A DNA stretch of 64,000 nt from Polycladomyces abyssicola (GCF_018326425.1 NZ_AP024601.1:608001-672000), one strand, 5' to 3'; positions 26,961 to 35,645 are shown, counted from the stretch's first letter. Translations and numbers: made by a program. The notes: a model not told the origin generated them from the letters alone.

Positions 26961-28274
26961 TTAAGACGAAATCGATTTTGTTACAGTCAGCTTTTCTGAC
27001 ACCTCATTTTGATAAGTTTCGGAAGTCCAGTAGACTGAGATGAGCGTAACCAGACACATAAAGATCAAATAAACAGCCACTGCCCAAGGTTTTCCGCCCG
27101 CCCAGGCCATGAGTGAGGTGGCGATCAGCGGTGCGAGCCCTCCGGCGAATACCGATGCTAACTGATAACCGATGGAGACCCCACTATAGCGTACTCGTGT
27201 GCCAAACAGTTCAGAGAGGAAAGCGGCTTGCGGACCATACATCGCTGCATGACCGAGCGCCAGCGCGATGACGATTGCCAGCCATGTAAAAAAGGTACTT
27301 TTCGTGTCAAGTAGCCAAAAGAAGGGGAAAGCAAACAAAGCAGTAAACGCGGCTCCAGCCATGTATACCGGACGACGGCCGATTCGGTCTGAGAGAGCAC
27401 CAAACAGCGGCACAGCGATAAACTCCAGAGCGGTGGCAATGGTCACTCCATTTAAGACCATGCTTTTGGGCATTCCCAATTGTTCAGTCGCATAGGTGAG
27501 CACAAACACACTAAAGATATAGAAAGTGCCGTTCTCGGCAAAACGCGCCCCCATCGCCTGAAGCACCTGTTTCGGCTGAGCTTTGAGCACTTCCAAGATC
27601 GGCAGACGAGCTTCTGTTCCCGTCTCCTTCACTTTTTGGAAGGCGGGTGTTTCCATCACGCGCAAGCGAATAAATAGGCCCACTCCGATGAGAAGAAAAC
27701 TGACCAGGAAGGGGATTCGCCACCCCCATGTTAAAAATTGCTCCTCCGGCAGAGACGAAAACATGGTGAATACAGCGGTCGAGAGCAACAGCCCTCCCGG
27801 TACTCCCATCTGTGTCCAACTTCCATAAAAACCTCTTTTCCCTTTTGGCGCGTGCTCTACTGACATTAAGGCAGCCCCTCCCCATTCTCCCCCTACACCG
27901 ATCCCTTGCAGCAAACGCAAGACGATGAGCAGGATGGGCGCCCAAACGCCGATACTCTCATATGTGGGTAACAGCCCGATCAAAGCGGTGGCGATCCCCA
28001 TGATCATCAGGGTCACGATCAGCATGGATTTACGGCCAATCTTGTCGCCGTAATGACCAAAAATAATTCCTCCAAACGGACGAGCGACAAAACCCAACGT
28101 AAAGGTGGCAAAAGCTTGCAACGTCCCAGTCAGCGGATCAGACTCTGGAAAGAAGAGTTGAGGAAAGACCAGGGCCGCTGCTGTTCCATACAAAAAGAAG
28201 TCATACCACTCGATCGCTGTTCCTATGAAACTGGATAGAGCAGATTTAACGGCTTCGCTGTTTTTCTGACCCAT
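26961..28274 (-). CDS. MFS transporter, metabolite:H+ symporter (MHS) family
   Basis: A 437-residue, twelve-helix transporter. MHS signatures are IGTAIEWYDFFLYGTAAALVF at helix 1, FGHYGDKIGRKSMLIVTLM between helices 2 and 3, and GIGVGGEWGGAAL on helix 4. Relatives carry organic acids, betaines or shikimate; the substrate here is unknown. It lies 30 bases downstream of the iron alcohol dehydrogenase gene on the same strand, so the two probably form one catabolic unit. A paralogue is at 46620-47912. Confidence 0.9.
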   Translation of the reverse strand: MGQKNSEAVKSALSSFIGTAIEWYDFFLYGTAAALVFPQLFFPESDPLTGTLQAFATFTLGFVARPFGGIIFGHYGDKIGRKSMLIVTLMIMGIATALIGLLPTYESIGVWAPILLIVLRLLQGIGVGGEWGGAALMSVEHAPKGKRGFYGSWTQMGVPGGLLLSTAVFTMFSSLPEEQFLTWGWRIPFLVSFLLIGVGLFIRLRVMETPAFQKVKETGTEARLPILEVLKAQPKQVLQAMGARFAENGTFYIFSVFVLTYATEQLGMPKSMVLNGVTIATALEFIAVPLFGALSDRIGRRPVYMAGAAFTALFAFPFFWLLDTKSTFFTWLAIVIALALGHAAMYGPQAAFLSELFGTRVRYSGVSIGYQLASVFAGGLAPLIATSLMAWAGGKPWAVAVYLIFMCLVTLISVYWTSETYQNEVSEKLTVTKSISS

Positions 28275-28303
28275 CTAAGTTCACCTCTTTTTCGTTTTGT
28301 TTT

Positions 28304-29479
28304 TCAAATATTTACAAAATGATAATCATAACAGCGATGATACAACTCGACGATTTCCGCATGAGTCGGGATGCGTGGATTCAATCCCGGACTGCCGCTT
28401 TCCAAGGCATCGGCAGCCATTTTGTCGACTACTTGTTCAAATTCGGTTCTATCGATGCCCTGTTGTTTCATATTGGGAATGTCAAGATCCAGGCAGAGTT
28501 GCTTGATCATGGAGATGACACCATCAGCTGCCTCTATATCAGAAACCGCTTTCAAATCTTCGCAAAATACGCGCCCAATACTTGCCAATCGCTCGATACA
28601 TGCCTCTTTGCTGAACTCTAACACAGCCGGCAACAGCATCGCATTGGAAATGCCATGAGGAACGTGGAAAATGGCGCCAATCGGGCGGGACATACCATGA
28701 ACCAGGCAAACGGAGGTATTTGAAAAAGCCATCCCCGCTTGCATCGCTGCTAAAGCCATATTTTCTCTGGCCACAATATGATCTCCATTTTCATAAACCG
28801 TTCTTATATTCTGACCAATTAGCTGAATCGCAGACAAGGCCAACGTATCCGTGATGGGTTGAGCCCGTCGGGACAGGTACGCTTCAATCGCATGACACAA
28901 AGCGTCGATTCCGGTGGCAGCGGTAACATGGGGCGGTGATGTAAGGGTTAAGATGGGATCGACAATAGCTACAGCGGGAATCAAGGCGGGATGCTTGATC
29001 ATCATCTTTACATCGTTTGTTGTGTTGGTGATCACAGTCACACTGGTCACTTCCGAACCTGTCCCGGCAGTCGTCGGGACGGCGATCAATGGGACCGGTT
29101 GGTGGGCAATCTCTTTTTTCCCTCCAATGTAGTCACCGATATACCCACCGTTTACCGCGACGATAGAAACGGCTTTGGCAGCGTCCAGACAACTCCCTCC
29201 GCCGATGGCGATGAGCAGATCGCAGTCTTCTTTTTGAAAAAGCTCCAGCGCTGTGGCGACATGCTGATCGGTGGGTTCTGAATTGACATCCAGATAGGAA
29301 ACAGAAGCAACTCCGGCCCGATCGAGCATTTGCTTACACCGTGTTACATAATCGAGTTTTTCCATGATCCGGTCGCTGACGATCAGTGCTTTGCTCCCTA
29401 AACGTGCAGCATGGACACCCACTTGCGAGAAAGAATCGCGGCCATAAAGAACAACGGGCGGTACGCGAAACTCGTTCAT
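28304..29479 (-). CDS. Iron-containing alcohol dehydrogenase
   Basis: A 391-residue group III (Fe-ADH) oxidoreductase. The NAD-binding region has AIGGGSCLDAAKAVS. The metal-binding stretch has HAIEAYLSRRAQP and, further on, CLVHGMSRPIGAIFHVPHGISNAMLLP with conserved His ligands. It acts on an alcohol or hydroxy-acid substrate not deducible from sequence. GGGAGGA lies before ATG 29479. It is first in a probable operon with the MHS transporter, next to the EutB-like dehydratase. Confidence 0.92.
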   Translation of the reverse strand: MNEFRVPPVVLYGRDSFSQVGVHAARLGSKALIVSDRIMEKLDYVTRCKQMLDRAGVASVSYLDVNSEPTDQHVATALELFQKEDCDLLIAIGGGSCLDAAKAVSIVAVNGGYIGDYIGGKKEIAHQPVPLIAVPTTAGTGSEVTSVTVITNTTNDVKMMIKHPALIPAVAIVDPILTLTSPPHVTAATGIDALCHAIEAYLSRRAQPITDTLALSAIQLIGQNIRTVYENGDHIVARENMALAAMQAGMAFSNTSVCLVHGMSRPIGAIFHVPHGISNAMLLPAVLEFSKEACIERLASIGRVFCEDLKAVSDIEAADGVISMIKQLCLDLDIPNMKQQGIDRTEFEQVVDKMAADALESGSPGLNPRIPTHAEIVELYHRCYDYHFVNI

Positions 29480-29942
29480 TATACTCCTCCCTACTCTGCT
29501 GTTGGACTTGCATATATAATGAATATGTAAATAAATAAAGCTGGATTCATACCAAGCGCAATTTATTGACAGAAATATTTGATTATTATACTAAATGAAG
29601 CAATTGTGTTTGGTCAAGAAGAAAAACAGATAAGATGACCGATATTCCGCACTCTCTCAATGGTTTGGCGAGTGGTTAGACGAAAAGTACCTGGGATTGG
29701 ATGTGGAGGTAAATCACCGGAAGGTACCGGGAGGAGTGTTTGAGCAGCCAAGATTGCCTAACCCGGGGCGGACTTTTTGTTCTCCGAGGTACGGGACAAG
29801 ACGTGGCAAGACTTGTTGGAAGGCCGTTATCCATTACAAACAGGAATATTATCAAAAGAGCGGGCACCTTTTGGTACCCGCTCTATCTTATATCAACTGG
29901 GAACTTAAGTCTTTTGAATCAGCCTGAGGCATAATCAAGCGG
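29480..29942. other. Intergenic region with unassigned open frame and hairpin
   Basis: An AT-rich promoter-like stretch lies upstream of the Fe-ADH gene. Next comes a plus-strand frame (about 29640-29926) encoding QWFGEWLDEKYLGLDVEV... that has protein-like composition, but I cannot place it. The hairpin AGAGCGGGCACC / GGTACCCGCTCT (29857-29884) lies near the end of the polyamine synthase gene and may terminate it. Confidence 0.4.
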
Positions 29943-30998
29943 CTATTCTTGCAGGGTAACGCAGGCTTCTTCGTCGTAGTAGAGGTCCTTCCCAAGCTCC
30001 ACCCGGCCGGAGAAGAGGGGTTGCGGCTTCTCGACCAGCTCCAGGCGATAGACGGTGCTGACGTAGAAGGGAATATCGGGCTCCTTGACCGGAACTGGAG
30101 CCATGCGTGCCACCGGGTAACCCCGAGCCACAATGTCCTCCAACAGGTAGTCCTGGAATGCTCCCAGCATGTCCGTGATGGCAAAGCCCATGTCGAGAAT
30201 GCCCCGCTGGATCTGCCGCCACTTCCGCCAGGAGGCTTCCAGGTATGAGAGACCAAAGTAACCGGCGGAACCGGGCTCCCGCAGCCCCTCTGTGCAGCGG
30301 CTCAGGAAGAGCAGGAGGCCATTGACGGTCTCAACCGGGTCCGTGAAGAACACATCAAACTGGCCACGGAGGTGGGACGGCAGCCCATCCCGCGCGTCGT
30401 AGACCTCGGCGTGAACGTGGTCCCAACCACGATCCCGGGCTACATCGTGGATGAAGCTGACAATACGCTCGTCCACATCCAAGATGCAGATGCGCCGCGG
30501 CAGCCCCGAGAGCGCGGCCGCAATGCCCGTGAGGTCGTCGTCCCCCAGCAACAGCAGGTCACGGCCCACCAGATCACCCTGTTGAGCCATCAGGGCCAAC
30601 CGTAGTACGGTGGTCTCTGGCGTCACGTATCCCTGGTCAAAGTCAGGCGTTGCTTTGGGACGCATGGCCACGATCTTCTGGAAATCCGCAAGAATACGGT
30701 CGAAAGGCGGCCGCAGAACAATACCGCGCCCCGAGCAGGCTTCACAGCGCTGTTCGGCCACTCGTTCCAGTCTCAGCGTTTCCGCCTGCTGACGTCCCGT
30801 CTCGGTGAGCACGAAGCGGTTGCCGTTGTAGGCCACCAGCTTGCTTTCCAAGAGCGACTGAAGGGAGTTCAGCACCTGATGAGTCTGGGCTTGCCCTGCC
30901 CGCATCAGCTCCCAGTAGGTTTTGGGTCCGGAGTAGAGTGCACGGAGCAGAAGTGCGTCAATCCGACGGGTTTCCGCAGCAATACCAATGGTTGACAT
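29943..30998 (-). CDS. bpsA: N4-bis(aminopropyl)spermidine synthase family protein (branched-chain polyamine synthase)
   Basis: Predicted to add aminopropyl groups from decarboxylated SAM to the internal nitrogen of spermidine, making a branched polyamine typical of thermophiles. An N-terminal winged-helix-like domain (residues 10-70) is followed by CEACSGRG (85-92). The Rossmann-like catalytic domain carries LLGDDDLTG, whose GDDD (152-155) corresponds to the catalytic acidic motif of the archaeal enzyme. ILDVDER and FTDPVET follow. ATG 30998 (AAAGGAG, spacing about 8) gives 351 residues, the length I recall for the Thermococcus enzyme. It is visibly GC-richer than the flanking DNA and may be horizontally acquired. 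Confidence 0.85.
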   Translation of the reverse strand: MSTIGIAAETRRIDALLLRALYSGPKTYWELMRAGQAQTHQVLNSLQSLLESKLVAYNGNRFVLTETGRQQAETLRLERVAEQRCEACSGRGIVLRPPFDRILADFQKIVAMRPKATPDFDQGYVTPETTVLRLALMAQQGDLVGRDLLLLGDDDLTGIAAALSGLPRRICILDVDERIVSFIHDVARDRGWDHVHAEVYDARDGLPSHLRGQFDVFFTDPVETVNGLLLFLSRCTEGLREPGSAGYFGLSYLEASWRKWRQIQRGILDMGFAITDMLGAFQDYLLEDIVARGYPVARMAPVPVKEPDIPFYVSTVYRLELVEKPQPLFSGRVELGKDLYYDEEACVTLQE

Positions 30999-31505
30999 AG
31001 GTACCACTCCTTTCGCCCTGAGAGTAGAGACGACACATTCGCTCCGGCTTCCTTCGTTTCAGTGAAGGAAGCGACAGAAAAGCATAATACAGTTTTTTCT
31101 TTTGCCTCCGGTCAACCCGTACAGGCGACCGTGGTAACAAAACTTTGTGGTTCGCATTGGTGGGCATCGGCTTGGCCATCAACTCCCCACCAATTGCGGA
31201 TGCGAGGTAAACAAAAGATTCCTGCTCTGAGACTGGTGACAAAGGTAGCAGGTCAGCAGTCTGTTTTTGACGAAATAAGTCGACATCATCAAGTGTAAAG
31301 GACAGAATCGTAAGTTTCAAACCCACTCCCATCGATAGGGAAGGATTGAATGGTTCAATCGTCGAGGATTTGGTGCTGCAGGATCACTTGTTACACAAAA
31401 AATTACGTCGCCTTCTACTTTTCATTCACCGCGGAAAAGATCCGACGGATTCCGGGTTGAAAAGCAGTAGAGTCCCTGATCAATGGCCGTAAGGGGGTAC
31501 AATTA
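30999..31505. other. Intergenic region, relics and repeat copy
   Basis: No intact gene. A minus-strand frame from about 31332 (MGVGLKLTILSFTLDDVDLF...) has coding-like sequence that fades out after 40 residues; its family was not identified. The stretch actggtgacaaaggtagcaggtcag (31231-31255) is closely related to 13751-13776. A hairpin of TCCGACGGATTCCGG-like bases lies near 31440. Confidence 0.45.
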
Positions 31506-32120
31506 ATGGCGAATGATTTGGCCCATTTGGTCAATATGGCGAAAAAAAGTAAACAACAACTCGTAGATAGTTACCATAAGATCAAAACTGATCCTACAAC
31601 ATATTGGGATTATCCTAGAGCGATAGCAAATAGGTTGGAGACTGTTTCTTTCAAGGATCTGTTGGTGGACAAAAATGTACCGGAGTTTAAAAAGAAAGCT
31701 TATCTTTTCGGCAAATGCTGGGAAGCGGTGATTTTAGTAGAACCATACAATCATCCCGAAAGTCCTCGGTATTCCAAAACTTTTCGGGGAGTCAAGATTT
31801 CCGTTCACCGGTACGCTTTTTATTGGGCATTAGCCAGTGAACATCAAGGCTTGATTGAATCACTCGCCCACTTGATGGGATATCGGGGAGAAGCATGGGA
31901 AAAAGAGAACGGTGGACTGGAACATGTGATGATGGGGTTTGTGATTAAATACCTGCTATTGCGGGATGACAGTCGGGCAGAGTCCTATCTGGTAGAACTG
32001 GAAAAAGAGACCCAGCGAAAAAAACAACCGCAATATTGGTACACCTATGTCCGGTTGCTCAGAGGTATTTGGGAAGGAGATCAAGATCGTGTACAGGAGT
32101 TGGCGTGCAAACTGAAATGA
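31506..32120 (+). CDS. Hypothetical helical protein (204 aa)
   Basis: Not recognised with confidence. The predicted structure is nearly all alpha-helical and soluble: WYTYVRLLRGIWEGDQDRVQELACKLK ends the protein in a TPR-like helix pair, and the middle has YAFYWALASEHQGLIESLAHLMGYR. The helical-repeat layout is reminiscent of Imm49-type immunity proteins, a weak suggestion only. AGGGGG lies before ATG 31506. It is 74 bases upstream of the Yip1-like gene. Confidence 0.6.
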   Translation: MANDLAHLVNMAKKSKQQLVDSYHKIKTDPTTYWDYPRAIANRLETVSFKDLLVDKNVPEFKKKAYLFGKCWEAVILVEPYNHPESPRYSKTFRGVKISVHRYAFYWALASEHQGLIESLAHLMGYRGEAWEKENGGLEHVMMGFVIKYLLLRDDSRAESYLVELEKETQRKKQPQYWYTYVRLLRGIWEGDQDRVQELACKLK

Positions 32121-32194
32121 GGTCATCCCCCGCGTGGTATAGCGGGAGATGATCCTTCATCCTTCAATATATACAGAAAAAGGGGAGAAACACA

Positions 32195-32833
32195 TTGGAG
32201 AACTATCAGGAAATCAACCCGTGGAAACACATCTGGACCCGTCCTCGTCAGACGATGGCGTATTTGCTGCAGTCGGATTATTCGGGGTGGAAATGGATCA
32301 TCCCTCTAGCTTGGCTTGCTGGGGTTTATGACATCCTCTTTGTTTTCATGGACAAGTCTGTCGGATTGTTTGGCGCTTTGGTGTACGGAATTATTCTCGG
32401 ATTGATCGGCGGCATCGTCTCCTTGTTAGTAGAGAGCCTGCTTGTCTGGTTGTCGGGAAAAATGCTGGGCGGTACGGGAGAGTGGCGGGATGTACTTTCC
32501 GCGGTCACCTGGGGTAAGGTGCCGATTGTCACCGCGCTATTTGTTTACTGGGTGCCGATGCTGTTGATGTTCGGAGGCCGGTTGTTTCAAAAGGGGGACC
32601 TGTTTGAGGGGAAACCATTCGTCTTTGTACCGATCGCCATTCTCTTGTTTTTGCTTTTGTTGGTCATCTGGGTATGGTATCTCTATGTCATCAGCAACAC
32701 CGTCGCTAAAGTGCATCAAGTATCCGGATGGAAAGGGTTTGGCATCTTTCTGCTCGGCAAATTGTTCTATCTGATTGCGGCAGGGATTTTAGGGGTATTG
32801 GTAATGGTGGTTCTCATCAGCGCCTTGATTTAA
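32195..32833 (+). CDS. Yip1 domain membrane protein
   Basis: A 212-residue protein with an N-terminal cytoplasmic stretch (NPWKHIWTRPRQTMAYLLQSD). About five transmembrane helices follow, as in bacterial Yip1-domain (PF04893-like) proteins. The family start pattern NPWxxIWxxPRxT is clear. Function unknown. It uses TTG 32195 with GGGGAG 7 bases upstream and is followed after 21 bases by the signal peptidase gene. Confidence 0.8.
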   Translation: MENYQEINPWKHIWTRPRQTMAYLLQSDYSGWKWIIPLAWLAGVYDILFVFMDKSVGLFGALVYGIILGLIGGIVSLLVESLLVWLSGKMLGGTGEWRDVLSAVTWGKVPIVTALFVYWVPMLLMFGGRLFQKGDLFEGKPFVFVPIAILLFLLLLVIWVWYLYVISNTVAKVHQVSGWKGFGIFLLGKLFYLIAAGILGVLVMVVLISALI

Positions 32834-32854
32834 CGAAACACAGAGGGAAGAACG

Positions 32855-33346
32855 ATGAAAAAGATCTTGCTATGGATCGGGATTTCTTTTCTGGTTTTGG
32901 TCGGTTTGGGTGTGTGGGGGTATTTCTACTTCCACACACACTATTATTTTGTCAAAGGCGAGGGGATCAGCATGTCCCCCACCCTGCCCGACGGCACGAT
33001 CGTACTGATTCAAAAGGACGGTTACGAACTGCATCGGGGGGACATCATTTCGTATACCGTTCCCGGGAAAAAGCTGGGGCGTATCAAACGCATTGTGGGC
33101 ATGCCAGGCGAGACGATACAGGGAAGCGACAACCGTATCTTGATCAACGGGAAACCATTGAAAGAACCGTATCTGAAGACGCAGCAGGAATTCTACAACT
33201 TCATGCCCGTCAAAATTCCGCCGAAGCATGTGTTTGTGCTGGGAGACTTCCGGAAAGCCAGCATTGACAGCCGGATCACCGGGCCCGTTCCTTTCAGTCG
33301 GATTAATGGAAAAGTGGTGTGGGTGATCAAGCCGGATGAAAAATGA
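32855..33346 (+). CDS. sipS: Signal peptidase I
   Basis: A 163-residue type I signal peptidase with one N-terminal membrane anchor (residues 5-26). Catalytic Ser39 is in GEGISMSPTLPDG and the Lys general base in GRIKRIVGMPGE (about residue 78). The box D region reads LGDFRKASIDSR where GDNR/GDNxxxSxDSR is usual, an Asn-to-Phe variation. It cleaves signal peptides outside the membrane. It probably forms an operon with the Yip1-like gene and ends in a bidirectional terminator. Confidence 0.9.
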   Translation: MKKILLWIGISFLVLVGLGVWGYFYFHTHYYFVKGEGISMSPTLPDGTIVLIQKDGYELHRGDIISYTVPGKKLGRIKRIVGMPGETIQGSDNRILINGKPLKEPYLKTQQEFYNFMPVKIPPKHVFVLGDFRKASIDSRITGPVPFSRINGKVVWVIKPDEK

Positions 33347-33348
33347 AG

Positions 33349-33386
33349 AAAAGCCGGTCCCCTTCTGCCGGGGATCGGCTTTTGAT
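33349..33386. terminator. Bidirectional terminator between signal peptidase and fabH genes
   Basis: The stem AAAGCCGGTCCCC / GGGGATCGGCTTT has a seven-base loop, with A-tract on the left and T-tract on the right. It lies between two convergent genes. Confidence 0.8.
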
Positions 33387-33396
33387 CTATTCTTGC

Positions 33397-34401
33397 TTAC
33401 ACCGTCCAACGGATTAACGTGCTGGAGTGAACAAAACCGCCACCGAAGCCGGATAACAACAGGATATCCCCTTTTTGGATCTTGTTTTGTTCCATTCCCA
33501 TCTTCAAGGCTAACGGAATGGTGGCGGCTGAAGTGTTACCGTAGTACTCCCCGCTGAACAACACCCGCTCCATCGGGAAATGCAATCTGTTACAAGCGGC
33601 TTCGAGGATGCGGATATTGGCACTGTGGGGGACAAACCAATTGACATCTGACAGGGACATGCCTGCGTTCTCCATCAGTTTGGGTATTTCATTCACCAGC
33701 GTGTTGACGGCCATTTTGAAAATTTCTCTTCCGTTTTGTACGATTTTCCCCTTGGTGATGATGTCTTCGTCGAGAAGTTTGTTGGCTATGCCGGAGTAAT
33801 ACAGGTGAATGGCCGCTTTTCCTTCCGTTGTGTTAGTAGAGCAGATAAAGCTTGGATTGGTCTCATCGTATTCTACCAGGACAGCTCCGGCTCCGTCTCC
33901 AAACAAGATGCAAGTGGTGCGATCCGTGTAGTCAATCACTTTGGAAAAGGTGTCCGCTCCAATCACCAGTACTTTCCGATGCAATCCGGAGGTAATCAGC
34001 GCATTGGCAAGATGCAACCCCTGTACAAAACCGGCGCATGCAGCACTGATATCGATAGCACCCAGGGAAGAGGGTAAGTTCAATTTCGCCTGTAGTTGGC
34101 TGGCCACACTGGGAAGCGGAGTGTCGGGTGTCGTTGTGGCCACGATCAGATAATCCACATCGTCCAAATTCACGTCATGATGCTGGATCATGTCTTTGAC
34201 CGCTTCCACACAAAGGTCACTCGTAAATTCATTTTCATCGGCAATCCGTCTTTCCCGGATGCCGGTTCTTTGCACAATCCACTCATCAGAGGTATCTACC
34301 ATTTTTTCGAGGTCGAAGTTGGTCAGTTTCTTTGACGGTGTATAGGTACCGATTGCTGTGATTCGCGCCTTTGACCCGATCTTGGTGTTTGAGAAATTCA
34401 T
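33397..34401 (-). CDS. fabH: Beta-ketoacyl-ACP synthase III
   Basis: Starts fatty acid synthesis by condensing acyl-CoA with malonyl-ACP. Catalytic Cys122 is in DISAACAGFVQGL, His in FVPHSANIRI, and Asn in GEYYGNTSAAT. The N-terminal VDTSDEWIVQRTGIRERR block is also typical. The length of 334 residues is normal. ATG 34401 has AAGGGG 7 bases upstream; ATG 34407 is too close. It stands alone rather than in a fabHF operon, and a FapR-type operator lies 24 bases upstream. Confidence 0.93.
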   Translation of the reverse strand: MNFSNTKIGSKARITAIGTYTPSKKLTNFDLEKMVDTSDEWIVQRTGIRERRIADENEFTSDLCVEAVKDMIQHHDVNLDDVDYLIVATTTPDTPLPSVASQLQAKLNLPSSLGAIDISAACAGFVQGLHLANALITSGLHRKVLVIGADTFSKVIDYTDRTTCILFGDGAGAVLVEYDETNPSFICSTNTTEGKAAIHLYYSGIANKLLDEDIITKGKIVQNGREIFKMAVNTLVNEIPKLMENAGMSLSDVNWFVPHSANIRILEAACNRLHFPMERVLFSGEYYGNTSAATIPLALKMGMEQNKIQKGDILLLSGFGGGFVHSSTLIRWTV

Positions 34402-34424
34402 TCCCATTCCCCTTCAAATCAAAA

Positions 34425-34441
34425 TTAGTACCTGATACTAA
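34425..34441. promoter_or_regulatory. FapR operator
   Basis: TTAGTACCTGATACTAA is an inverted repeat that matches the known FapR (fatty-acid and phospholipid synthesis repressor) operator. It lies between the fabH start and its presumed promoter. FapR is released by malonyl-CoA, so fabH here is expected to be induced when malonyl-CoA rises. Confidence 0.85.
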
Positions 34442-34593
34442 TCATTACTCATCATGTTAGCCATAAAACCATCGTTGTCAAGGGAGAACCAGATTCTTTT
34501 CACACGATGGACAGGATCGGACATATGGGCAGGGACATTCTCCAAGATGTAGAATGAAAATAACCGATTTGGAAGTTTTGGTATGGAGGTCCC

Positions 34594-34827
34594 ATGATGT
34601 CCTACAACATTTTCATCGTGGAAGAAGATCCGATCATTGCCGGTTCCGTCCGAGACTTTTTGACTCGTTACGGATATCGGGTGATGAAAGGGCTGGCGCC
34701 AGCAACTCGGGCCATTGGCGGTCATTTTTCACCTCCGGACTGGAGCGGAACAGCAGACGGCTATGTTTTCCCAACGGTAAGCCTGCAGGTATTACTGATA
34801 TCTTTTGACGCATACAAATCCATCTGA
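34594..34827 (+). pseudogene. Truncated response-regulator receiver domain
   Basis: The first 30 residues, MSYNIFIVEEDPIIAGSVRD through GYRV, are a good receiver-domain start with the acidic pair EED. The ORF then leaves the family after about residue 32 and stops at 77 residues, without the phospho-acceptor Asp or an output domain. A good GGAGG precedes the ATG. It looks like a 5' gene fragment. Confidence 0.6.
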
Positions 34828-34829
34828 TA

Positions 34830-34976
34830 CGATGCCAATATCAACCGGTTACGGAGTTGGACGTGTTTGTCAATCAGCTGAACCGTTGGCGCGATCCGTC
34901 TCATGTTTGCGAAAGTTCCCTGTCTGAGTGGCGAGATCTGTTGACCCAACAAGGTATGTTCTATCGAGAATCGTGA
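34830..34976 (+). pseudogene. 3' fragment of a SAM methyltransferase-like gene
   Basis: An open frame without a start encodes TELDVFVNQLNRWRDPSHV then LSEWRDLLTQQGMF and a stop. The RDPSHV...SEWRDLL pattern is common at the end of class I methyltransferases of Bacillales. Nothing of the SAM-binding part remains, so this is probably a gene remnant. Confidence 0.45.
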
Positions 34977-35125
34977 AATGGGATTTGCCGATTTAGAATC
35001 AAAGATAGGTGGAGCGTTCAGGTAGTTCGTTTTACCTGAAGGCTGTTTTGTTGCACGGGGTTAAATGACAGATCTGGAGTCAAGCGGTTTCTGATTCGTT
35101 CGACCACCGATAAGGAGAGATCAAC

Positions 35126-35599
35126 ATGAAAAAACCGATTTTATATAATGTGATTTTTCCGATTTGGTTGTCGATTTTCATCCCGCCGTTTACCTTGATC
35201 CCTTTGCTGGGGAACTTGCTGATTGACAGCAGTGTCATTTATTTGACGTTGAAACGCAACAGCGTGAGATTGGAAGGTCGAAAGCTGAGAACGCTTATTT
35301 TCCAGGCTTGGTTGATGGGGTTTGTCGTTGATCTGATCGGGATCACTATTTTCTTTTTATTGGAATGGTTGTTCTCCGGGAAAATTGATTTTGGATACAT
35401 CTGGAACGATCCGTTATCGGCGATCATGTCGTCATTGATCGTCGTTGTTTGCGGTACGCTCATCTTTACGGTGAATCGTAGGTTGGCCCGGCGAGCGGGA
35501 GTGGAGGAACCGGCAGCATTTCGGGTAGGACTGGCGATGGGGATCATCACGGCACCGTATCTCTTTTTGGTACCGACGGCGTGGTTCTACTCTTTTTGA
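35126..35599 (+). CDS. Hypothetical integral membrane protein (157 aa)
   Basis: A 157-residue protein with about four predicted transmembrane helices (residues 8-40, 60-80, 95-113, 130-153) and short basic loops. I do not recognise the family. AAGGAGAG 6 bases before ATG makes the start secure. It has its own terminator downstream and no clear operon partner. Confidence 0.65.
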   Translation: MKKPILYNVIFPIWLSIFIPPFTLIPLLGNLLIDSSVIYLTLKRNSVRLEGRKLRTLIFQAWLMGFVVDLIGITIFFLLEWLFSGKIDFGYIWNDPLSAIMSSLIVVVCGTLIFTVNRRLARRAGVEEPAAFRVGLAMGIITAPYLFLVPTAWFYSF

Positions 35600-35610
35600 A
35601 TGCAGTGTTT

Positions 35611-35645
35611 ACCCCGCAGGAGCTTTGCTATGCGGGGTGTTTCCC
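35611..35645. terminator. Intrinsic terminator
   Basis: The stem ACCCCGCA / TGCGGGGT (35611-35638) is followed by GTTTCCCTT. It lies between the membrane protein gene and the convergent dipeptidase gene. Confidence 0.6.

Noticed and set aside
29640-29926. Possible helicase-associated domain remnant
   Set aside because: The HYKQEYYQKSGHLLVP stretch faintly resembles such domains, but too short and without a start or neighbouring motif to support a call.
31220-31332. Possible transposase N-terminal fragment
   Set aside because: The 40-residue frame (MGVGLKLTILSFTLDD...) has no transposase signature. Only the repeat similarity to 13.75 kb is supportable.
20900-31500. Intact prophage or integrative element
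   Set aside because: Only a dead recombinase fragment and scattered small genes are present. No structural, packaging or conjugation genes and no clear att repeats were seen.
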